Below, one piece after another: positions 35,303 through 40,726 of a stretch of 40,726 nt of DNA. Every line of letters begins with the position of its first letter. The stretch's first letter is position 1. Source of the DNA: CAYFJO01 sp964343305 (GTDB taxonomy: Bacteria > Planctomycetota > Planctomycetia > Pirellulales > Pirellulaceae); contig CAYFJO010000046.1 of the NCBI GenBank assembly GCA_964343305.1, positions 1 to 40,726 on the forward strand. The letters run 5' to 3'. The notes beneath the pieces were generated by a model. The model saw nothing but the letters and a program-made list of their open reading frames with translations. It was not told where the DNA came from and ran no database searches. The translations under genes and the position numbers were made by a program.

Positions 35303-36895
35303 TTACTCCACCAACTCCGTACCTAGTGTTTCCAACGAATAGCCACTGCCTAAATGGCTGATATCTCTCCACAATAATATGCGAGGTTCGTTTTCGATAG
35401 CATCAAAAACCACCTCTGCCCGCGACGTTGCTCCACCGCCGTCAAAGTATCCGACGACTTGACCGCGAAACACGTCGCCACCGGCATTTACATAGGGCAA
35501 AATTTCTCGCATTTTATCCAACTCGACAATCAACTCGGCAAGAATCCACGTTTCGAAGCGGCGGTTCTCATCGGCGGCATCCTCCACGTCGGGCACCTCG
35601 TCCCGGTGGCTGATAATGTCGTCAACAATTGCTTCGTCCATCCCAGGAATGCCAAGCAGGATCGTTCGGGGTGCCTGGTTGATGTTGATGCGGCCTGGAA
35701 TAATAGGCGATGCGTTAACGCTCAGATGGTCCATCAACTGCGGAAGTTGAAATCCAATCGTTTCGGATTGGATCGGCGAATTCAAAATCGTCGATTCGTC
35801 ATCTCCCTCAAATCGAACGCGAACTTTTGCGTCGACGAGATCCAGAACTTGAACCAGTGGCACTTTGCCTTCCTGTTCAAAATCCAGGTCGCCGCCCAAA
35901 TAAGGCTCGCCTTCCTTCGTGCCCGTGTACGGTCCAAATTGACGATAGGCGACAATGAATGTTGCCCACTCGGCATTGATGGCCTCTTTCACTTCGTTGT
36001 AAAGTTGCTCCATGTCTTCGCCGTTGACGTACACGCGCGGCTCGCCGTCGAGCGTTTCGTTTTTTTCCTGGCTGTAAAGCGTCAAGAATGCCGACCAACC
36101 GAGATCGAGATCCGGGTCGTCGATGCTGAAAGAGGCATTTGCGGACTCTTGAGCATCAATCATGCCGTTACGATTGACGTCCATGCCGAACAGCAGTTGA
36201 GGCGTCACGCCGCGGACAAGCAGCAATTCTTCGACCGATTCCAGCGGCCCATTCTTGGGTGCGTAAGCTGGAGCAAGACTGGAGTAATAGTCCACCTCGG
36301 CACCCAGCGGTCGCGGGTCGTCGTCCTCGTCAATCCAGTCGAGAATCGATTCGGCAATTTCGTCCGTCATGGCAGGAAGCGCTTTCAACAACTCCTTGCC
36401 GCCATCTTCTTGTTGCTCTTCGGCAATCATCAATGCGTTGAGGTTCAAGCGAATCGACTCGTCCGTCAAGCCATAGCGAAGGCCGGCCAATCGTCCTTCT
36501 TCATCCAGCGCCGTTGAGGTGACCGTAAAACGTCCGCGGCGATTTGGATCCACGTCGTCACGCACGAGGATGCCTTGGAAATGCTCGGCGTTGTCGTAAG
36601 TTCCTCCCGAGTCGACGATCGTTTGTTCTTCTTGCGCGAGGAACATCTTGATGGCTTCGACGCCCGAATCAACCAGTGCCCGCGATTGAATTTGCCGGCC
36701 CGACAGCCGCACAGCCTCACGCTGAGAGACCATCAAAGCGGTGTATGAATACGCGGACAAGGACAAGATCACGACAACCATCAACACCACCAGTAATACC
36801 GCGCCGCGCCGCTTTTGTAGCCGGACTCGTAAGAATTCGGGAGCAGGCAAATCATTCACCGAAGTCTTGCGACTTCTGCTACGGTTCAAGATCAT
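35303..36895 (-). CDS. gspK: Type II secretion minor pseudopilin GspK
   Basis: A 530-residue protein, longer than typical GspK proteins of about 330 residues. A class III prepilin leader ends at Gly31 (QKRRG), followed by the hydrophobic helix AVLLVVLMVVVILSLSAYSY. As in other GspK proteins there is no Glu at +5. Diagnostic GspK segments are LILDWIDEDDDPRPLGAE-like (residues about 180-200), SVEELLLVRGVTP, and GRININQAPRTILLGIPGM near residue 410. The insertion at about 225-385 (an EF-hand-like DVNRNGMIDAQE, then acidic sequence) accounts for the extra length and suggests calcium binding. GspK caps the pseudopilus tip with GspI and GspJ. The ATG overlaps the gspJ stop (ATGA). Confidence 0.92.
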   Translation of the reverse strand: MILNRSRSRKTSVNDLPAPEFLRVRLQKRRGAVLLVVLMVVVILSLSAYSYTALMVSQREAVRLSGRQIQSRALVDSGVEAIKMFLAQEEQTIVDSGGTYDNAEHFQGILVRDDVDPNRRGRFTVTSTALDEEGRLAGLRYGLTDESIRLNLNALMIAEEQQEDGGKELLKALPAMTDEIAESILDWIDEDDDPRPLGAEVDYYSSLAPAYAPKNGPLESVEELLLVRGVTPQLLFGMDVNRNGMIDAQESANASFSIDDPDLDLGWSAFLTLYSQEKNETLDGEPRVYVNGEDMEQLYNEVKEAINAEWATFIVAYRQFGPYTGTKEGEPYLGGDLDFEQEGKVPLVQVLDLVDAKVRVRFEGDDESTILNSPIQSETIGFQLPQLMDHLSVNASPIIPGRININQAPRTILLGIPGMDEAIVDDIISHRDEVPDVEDAADENRRFETWILAELIVELDKMREILPYVNAGGDVFRGQVVGYFDGGGATSRAEVVFDAIENEPRILLWRDISHLGSGYSLETLGTELVE

Positions 36896-37827
36896 AGATC
36901 GCTCTCCTCACCGCTTGATTCGTCAACTGCCGAGTCTTCGATAATTTCGCTGGCCGGCAAGTGCACGACCAAGCGGTAGAATGACATCTCCTGCTGTGTT
37001 GATTCATCGTGACTGGAAGGCGTCGGAGCCGTTTGCACATTAGCGTTTGACGGCGCAATGCCCAATCCGATTTCCACCGCGATCGGCAAACCGCCCAGCT
37101 CGTCGGAATCCCATTCGATGACCCATTCGCTGCCGTCGAAGAATCGAAATTCCAGATAGACGACTTCCGGCGCAACGATCTCGCCGCTGGAGTCGATGCT
37201 CGACAGGCTGCCGTTATCGGCGGCCCACTGGGTGACCGCACGGTCGAGAACGCGCCGCACCAGGCCAGTTTGCCGCGTCGAATCGTCGCCATCGAGCGTT
37301 GCAGATTGAAATTCGGTCGTCGTCGAATCCGCGATCAAGTAATAGGCAACGGTCTTGACATCACTGGGAATATCTGTGACCGACACGCTTTCGGCGACGA
37401 GCGACGGATCGTATTGATCGACGCGCGGCAGCCGGCTGATGTCGACCCGCAGTTCGAATTGGTTGCCGTACAGGCCCGGAATCGTGGGTGGAGCGACACT
37501 GTCCGCCAAACTCTGTGCTTCCTCCTCGATTGGTTGTTCTTCACCTAGTTCTTCTTCAATTGTGCTCGAGTTTCCCGTAGCCAGTTTTTCGACGCTCGAG
37601 AAATCGATCGCTTTGTATTGGACGGCGTTACGTAGATCATCGGCCATCAGCCGCAGGACGGCGCGCGCCAGTTGAGCTTCTTCGACGCGGCTTCGGCGCG
37701 ATTGAAGTGTTCGCAAATGCAAGTCCACGGCAAATCCAATGGCCGCCAACACGATCACCGACAGGCCCAATGCGACAATCACTTCAAACAACGTGTAAGC
37801 CGAACGCTGTGGTGGTCGATCATTCAT
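36892..37827 (-). CDS. gspJ: Type II secretion minor pseudopilin GspJ-like
   Basis: A 311-residue pseudopilin from the ATG at 37825-37827. The upstream TTG alternative would overlap gspI by 56 bp. The leader is short (MNDRPPQRSA) and cleavage is expected between Ala10 and Tyr11, leaving YTLFEVIVALGLSVIVLAAI with Glu at +5. The preceding residue is Ala and not the near-universal Gly. A helix rich in Arg and Ala follows (RVEEAQLARAVLRLMADDLR), then a GspJ-like beta domain (VVYLEFRFFDGSEWVIEWD and GLPIAVEIGLGI). A low-complexity acidic insertion (EEELGEEQPIEEEAQ) is peculiar to this protein. It is expected in the pseudopilus tip with GspI and GspK, whose genes flank and overlap it. Confidence 0.85.
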   Translation of the reverse strand: MNDRPPQRSAYTLFEVIVALGLSVIVLAAIGFAVDLHLRTLQSRRSRVEEAQLARAVLRLMADDLRNAVQYKAIDFSSVEKLATGNSSTIEEELGEEQPIEEEAQSLADSVAPPTIPGLYGNQFELRVDISRLPRVDQYDPSLVAESVSVTDIPSDVKTVAYYLIADSTTTEFQSATLDGDDSTRQTGLVRRVLDRAVTQWAADNGSLSSIDSSGEIVAPEVVYLEFRFFDGSEWVIEWDSDELGGLPIAVEIGLGIAPSNANVQTAPTPSSHDESTQQEMSFYRLVVHLPASEIIEDSAVDESSGEESDL

Positions 37828-38275
37828 CGGCGTCTCCCGCTGAGGCGGCTCCCTCTGAATCATCCTCAAAAACAACGCCCGGATCCTTTATCCATCGAAC
37901 GAGTGAAAAGCTAACTGGCTTTTCCGCCGACTCGACATTCTGCTGGACGAGCACGGCCACTGCCACCAAGCCATCCTGATCGACCTCGCCGATCTCAATC
38001 GAATAGACCCACTTGTTTTCGTTGTCGAATGGCGTACCGGACAAAGACTGAATCGGCTCGATGCCCGCGGCGAGTTCCGCCATTTTGCTTTCACACAGCA
38101 ATTGAGCGGTGGTCAAATCGCGAGCCTGCGCGGCACTCCGCGATCCGAGCCGAACCAATTCGCCAATGGCCGCCATTGCGACACCGAGAATGGCAATTGC
38201 CAAGATGACTTCGAGCAGCGAAAGGCCCTCGCGGGCCGACGCGTGCAATCGGAGTTGTCCATTGTTCGAGATCAT
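37820..38275 (-). CDS. gspI: Type II secretion minor pseudopilin GspI-like
   Basis: A 151-residue pseudopilin. The leader ends at Gly17 (SAREG), and the mature protein starts LSLLEVILAIAILGVAMAAI, with Glu at +5 for the N-methylated pilin helix. ARDLTTAQLLCESKMAELAAGI corresponds to the conserved GspI segment after the helix (A-x-x-L-C-x-x-K-M-x-E). The C-terminus is acidic and low-complexity (EDDSEGAASAGDADE). It overlaps gspH by four bases (ATGA) at its start and gspJ by eight bases at its end, a tight, translation-coupled arrangement. The ATG is at 38273-38275. It nucleates the tip complex in known systems. Confidence 0.88.
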   Translation of the reverse strand: MISNNGQLRLHASAREGLSLLEVILAIAILGVAMAAIGELVRLGSRSAAQARDLTTAQLLCESKMAELAAGIEPIQSLSGTPFDNENKWVYSIEIGEVDQDGLVAVAVLVQQNVESAEKPVSFSLVRWIKDPGVVFEDDSEGAASAGDADE

Positions 38276-38844
38276 TGTGGCACATTCTCAGCCGAAAATA
38301 CGTCGCTCACGGTCGCGATGCCGGTCAGCCCTCGCAGGTCGATCAGAATGAACTTGCCTCGTTCGTTCTGCAGATAAAGCTTCGCCGTCGATGCGGTGCC
38401 GTCGGGATAAAAGACGATGGGGCGGCCCAGTGATGCCTCATTCGTCGCCACGCCGCTGGTAGCCGATTCTTCGACGTTGGCAGACCGCGTGGTCGATTGC
38501 GTCTCGCCGCTGGCAAACTGAACCGTGTCAGGAAGGTGTTTTCCGTACGAGGGGCCGGTTAAGTCCTCGCCGCTGACCGCCTGCGTGGTGTCGTTTTCCG
38601 CGTACCATGGCTCCGACCAATAACGATCGCCGCCCGTTTCGTATCGAAAAACGTGAATCCGCCCGGTCTCCATCGCGTTGTTGCGCGTGTGCGCCCATTG
38701 GGCTCGGACGAGGTCTGCTGACTTTTTCAAACGAAATCCGTCCAACGATCCAGACAACGTCGGGATCGCCAGCGCGCTGGCCAGCACCAAGATCAGCATC
38801 ACCAACATGACTTCGAGCAACGTGAATGCAGATCGATTTGTCAT
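38272..38844 (-). CDS. gspH: Type II secretion minor pseudopilin GspH-like
   Basis: A 190-residue pseudopilin with a very short leader, MTNRSA, cut between Ala6 and Phe7 to give FTLLEVMLVMLILVLASALA with Glu at +5. The -1 residue is Ala. The helix continues SADLVRAQWAHTRNNAMETGR, the GspH-type segment in which R/N-A-x-x-x-G precedes the beta domain. A beta-rich C-terminal domain follows (RIHVFRYE, IVFYPDGTASTAKLYLQNERGKFILIDLRGLTG) that matches GspH/FimT, whose conserved F-x-P-D-G-x element is present. The four-base ATGA overlap with gspI suggests coupling. The 95-bp gap upstream, to gspG, holds a palindromic repeat. Confidence 0.88.
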   Translation of the reverse strand: MTNRSAFTLLEVMLVMLILVLASALAIPTLSGSLDGFRLKKSADLVRAQWAHTRNNAMETGRIHVFRYETGGDRYWSEPWYAENDTTQAVSGEDLTGPSYGKHLPDTVQFASGETQSTTRSANVEESATSGVATNEASLGRPIVFYPDGTASTAKLYLQNERGKFILIDLRGLTGIATVSDVFSAENVPQ

Positions 38845-38854
38845 AGTTCGTATT

Positions 38855-38916
38855 GTGAGCCAACGGCGCTAGCCGCGGGCACCAGACTTGGCCCGACGCT
38901 AGCGAGTTCGGCTCAC
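38855..38916. repeat. Inverted repeat in the gspG-gspH gap
   Basis: Arms 38855-38880 and 38891-38916 pair imperfectly. The outer GTGAGCC/GGCTCAC and inner GCTAGC blocks are kept, with about six mismatches between. Each arm has its own small palindrome around GCTAGC (CGGCGCTAGCCG in the first). This again fills most of a within-operon gap and resembles repeats seen between genes in other planctomycetes (from memory). Function unknown. Confidence 0.75.
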
Positions 38917-38939
38917 GTGCGTGTTGAAGCGAGCCAATT

Positions 38940-39383
38940 CTAAGTTGCGCTTTGGTTGCTGATGTCGTCATCCGTCCCTTGTTGGCCGTCGGGGCCGGCT
39001 GACGAGATCACGGCAATCGTTCGTCCAAAGCGGTCTTGTTGGGGCTCGTATTGGTAAGCATTTCCCCATGGATCGAGCGGAATCGATTTGTCCATGTACG
39101 GGCCTTGCCATTTGGCGGCGCGACCTTGGTCTGTTGGCTGTTCGCGGATCTCTACAATTTCGCCAGGAAATGTGCCGACGTCCGAGTGGTAAACATCCAA
39201 CGCCGTTTGCAGATTATTGATTTGAAGCTTTGCGGTGCTGATCTTGCTGTTGCGCTGGATCGTGATGTAAGAGACCGTGACGAGCGATCCGAGGATGACA
39301 AGGATCGCCATCACAAGCAGAACTTCCATCAATGTAAAGCCGCGTTGGCGTGACTTGGATTGCTGGCGATTTCGTTTTGGCAT
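38940..39383 (-). CDS. gspG: Type II secretion major pseudopilin GspG
   Basis: A 147-residue protein with the leader MPKRNRQQSKSRQRG cut after Gly15, giving FTLMEVLLVMAILVILGSLV with Glu at +5. The body is classical GspG: ISTAKLQINNLQTALDVYHSDVGTFP, then WQGPYMDKSIPLDPWGNAYQYE, then ISSAGPDGQQGTDDDI, where the C-terminal acidic loop binds calcium in characterised homologues. It polymerises into the pseudopilus that pushes substrates through the secretin. It has one of the strongest ribosome sites in the cluster: GGGAG lies nine bases before the ATG (39381-39383), as expected for the most abundant component. gspF is 69 bp upstream. Confidence 0.97.
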   Translation of the reverse strand: MPKRNRQQSKSRQRGFTLMEVLLVMAILVILGSLVTVSYITIQRNSKISTAKLQINNLQTALDVYHSDVGTFPGEIVEIREQPTDQGRAAKWQGPYMDKSIPLDPWGNAYQYEPQQDRFGRTIAVISSAGPDGQQGTDDDISNQSAT

Positions 39384-39415
39384 CTTTTTGCTCCCTTTTG
39401 TGCGTTATGGCTATG

Positions 39416-39440
39416 CGACCCTCGCTTACGGGTCGGGTTG
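39416..39440. repeat. Small palindromic element in the gspF-gspG gap
   Basis: CGACCC (39416-39421) pairs with GGGTCG (39430-39435) around TCGCTTAC, within the sequence ACCCTCGCTTACGGGTCGGG. It resembles a frequent planctomycete intergenic repeat (from memory) and takes up the middle of the 69-bp gap between gspF and gspG. Too short to classify. Confidence 0.5.
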
Positions 39441-39452
39441 AAGAATTCGGGG

Positions 39453-40664
39453 TCAGATCATGCTACTCATCGTAATAACTGGCAAAAGCAACGCGATGAC
39501 CACACATAAAACAACGCCCGCCAAAATCAGGAGCATGACCGGTTCGATCAAACGGACCATCAACTCCAGCCGGCGAAACGTTCGTAATTCGAGGCGTTCG
39601 GCAATGTCTACCAGTACATTGTCTAATGTGTTGGACTCTTCGGCAACGGAGATCATCTCCACCACTGTCACCGGAAAATGGCCACTTTGCGACAGCGGCG
39701 CGGCCAGCGACTCGCCGGCGGTGACGTTTTCCGAGGCGTTTTCGATGGCGTCGGACAGCACGCGGTTGCCCGCAGCGCGGCGGCTGATATCGAGCGATCG
39801 CAAGATTGGCACGCCGTTCTTGAGCAACGTCCCCAAGATGCGGCAGAATCTTGCCACCGCCAAATTTTGAAAAATGTTGCCAACGAGTGGTAATTTCAGT
39901 TTCACCAGATCGCGAAACCGGCGGCCTGCTTCGCTGGCGTTCAATCGGTACCAGACGAGGCCGATGACGAAGGCGGCGACGAGCATTCCAGCCAAGCCCC
40001 ACCCAGATCGCAAGAAGTCACTCGTGGACAGCAACACATCGGTCATCATTGGCAGTTCGCCGCGTTGCCGAAGTTGATCGAACAATTCGGCATACATCGG
40101 CACGAAAAAAATCACCAAGATCGCGACGATCACAAACCCGGCGACCGATACGACCACGGGATACGCCAAGGCACCGATCGTTCGGCTCTTCAAGTCTTCT
40201 TGCTGTTCGACAAGAATCGAAACGCGTTCGAGGGCTTCCTCCAAGAATCCGCCTTCTCCGCCGGCGCGAACCATGTTGACGGCCATGTCGGTAAACGCTC
40301 GCGGATGGCGGGCCATCGCTTCGGCCAGCGAAGCACCGTCTTCGACATCCTGGTGAACTTCGCCCAGCACATCTTCCAGCACAACGTTGGACGACTGGTT
40401 GCGAAGGATGGCGATCGACCGCAACAGTGGAACGCCGCTTCGCAACAGAGACGAAAGCTGGCTATAGAGCGTGGCCATCGTCTGCCCGCGAATTCGACCG
40501 AAATAGAATGCTTGCTGCGACTTTGTTTTTTCCGCCGTAACTTCGACAGGAAACAGAGACTGGGTGGAGAGTTGGGTAACCGCTTCGCGCTCTGATACAG
40601 CCGTGATCGTACCCGCGACCTTCTGGCCTTTTGTGTCTCGCGCGATGTAAGCAAAGTCTGGCAT
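39453..40664 (-). CDS. gspF: Type II secretion inner-membrane platform protein GspF
   Basis: A 403-residue protein of normal GspF length. It has two cytoplasmic GspF domains (RIRGQTMATLYSQLSSLLRSGVPLLRSIAIL in the first and FQNLAVARFCRILGTLLKNGVPILRSLDI in the second), each followed by membrane helices: IGALAYPVVVSVAGFVIVAIL, VFFVPMYAELF-like, SGWGLAGMLVAAFVIGLVWY and LIEPVMLLILAGVVLCVVIALLLPVI. The N-terminal FAYIARDTKGQKVAGTI is the usual opening. It anchors the GspE ATPase to the platform and helps assemble the pseudopilus. It is the first gene of the cluster inside the window, transcribed toward gspG. gspE probably lies upstream, beyond the right edge. ATG 40662-40664. Confidence 0.96.
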   Translation of the reverse strand: MPDFAYIARDTKGQKVAGTITAVSEREAVTQLSTQSLFPVEVTAEKTKSQQAFYFGRIRGQTMATLYSQLSSLLRSGVPLLRSIAILRNQSSNVVLEDVLGEVHQDVEDGASLAEAMARHPRAFTDMAVNMVRAGGEGGFLEEALERVSILVEQQEDLKSRTIGALAYPVVVSVAGFVIVAILVIFFVPMYAELFDQLRQRGELPMMTDVLLSTSDFLRSGWGLAGMLVAAFVIGLVWYRLNASEAGRRFRDLVKLKLPLVGNIFQNLAVARFCRILGTLLKNGVPILRSLDISRRAAGNRVLSDAIENASENVTAGESLAAPLSQSGHFPVTVVEMISVAEESNTLDNVLVDIAERLELRTFRRLELMVRLIEPVMLLILAGVVLCVVIALLLPVITMSSMI

Positions 40665-40671
40665 GTTTTTG

Positions 40672-40721
40672 AATGACGAAATACCTAAATACCCAATGAC
40701 GAAAGAAGCACGAATGACGAA
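40672..40721. repeat. AATGACGAA short repeat cluster upstream of gspF
   Basis: AATGACGAA occurs at 40672-40680, 40695-40703 and 40713-40721, spaced by 23 and 18 bases, up to the window edge. Similar TTCGTCATT clusters are frequent before planctomycete genes (from memory). They may be a short intergenic repeat or a binding-site array in front of gspF; the sequence alone cannot decide. Confidence 0.55.
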
Positions 40722-40726
40722 ATCCG

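Noticed and set aside
35223..35372. N-terminal extension of GspL
   Set aside because: It encodes the palindromic intergenic element. The protein family starts at the ATG at 35222.

Overview
The window looks like chromosomal DNA of a planctomycete (Planctomycetota, probably Pirellulales-like). This is an inference from several traits seen together. Two giant secreted proteins carry the planctomycete-type N-terminal sorting motif (ENRQMLA and EPLESRTMLA). An ECF sigma factor sits next to a Ser/Thr kinase, the type II secretion locus is dispersed, Shine-Dalgarno sites are mostly weak, and many intergenic gaps hold small inverted-repeat elements. No rRNA, tRNA, CRISPR array, transposase or phage gene was recognised.

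Layout. Positions 1-6293 (minus): two LEPR-XLL type surface or secreted proteins, one cut by the window edge, separated by a repeat-rich gap. Positions 6715-9196 (plus): a TolC-like outer-membrane protein and a PhnD-like periplasmic binding protein whose genes overlap by about 210 bp. Positions 9206-14191 (minus): an ECF sigma factor followed by a 1444-residue protein that combines a zinc anti-sigma-like motif, a kinase, a STAND-type NTPase, one membrane helix and helical repeats. Positions 14477-21960 (minus): lysR-gltB-gltD, for glutamate synthesis and probably its regulation. Positions 22113-25225 (minus): a GT-C membrane glycosyltransferase with TPRs, weak small ORFs, and a SAM methyltransferase.

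Positions 25668-32158 (minus): a TPR protein, an ExbB-like protein, an ExbD-like protein, and a membrane-anchored protein with an alpha/alpha-toroid (prenyltransferase/squalene-cyclase repeat) domain. The last protein has a TonB/TolA-like S-x3-H membrane helix, so the set looks like a proton-motive-force-driven envelope machine with an unusual effector domain. This is the best candidate here for an undescribed system. Positions 32449-40664 (minus): a type II secretion cluster in the order gspF, G, H, I, J, K, L and M. Its gspM product is an unusual PilO-Ig-PilP/GspC-like fusion. gspD and gspE are not in the window.

Overall pattern: genes within the operons either overlap by a few bases (ATGA) or are separated by a short gap, and most of those gaps are largely filled by a palindromic repeat. 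The repeat differs from gap to gap (gltB/gltD, TPR/exbB, exbB/exbD, gspL/gspK, gspH/gspG, gspG/gspF).
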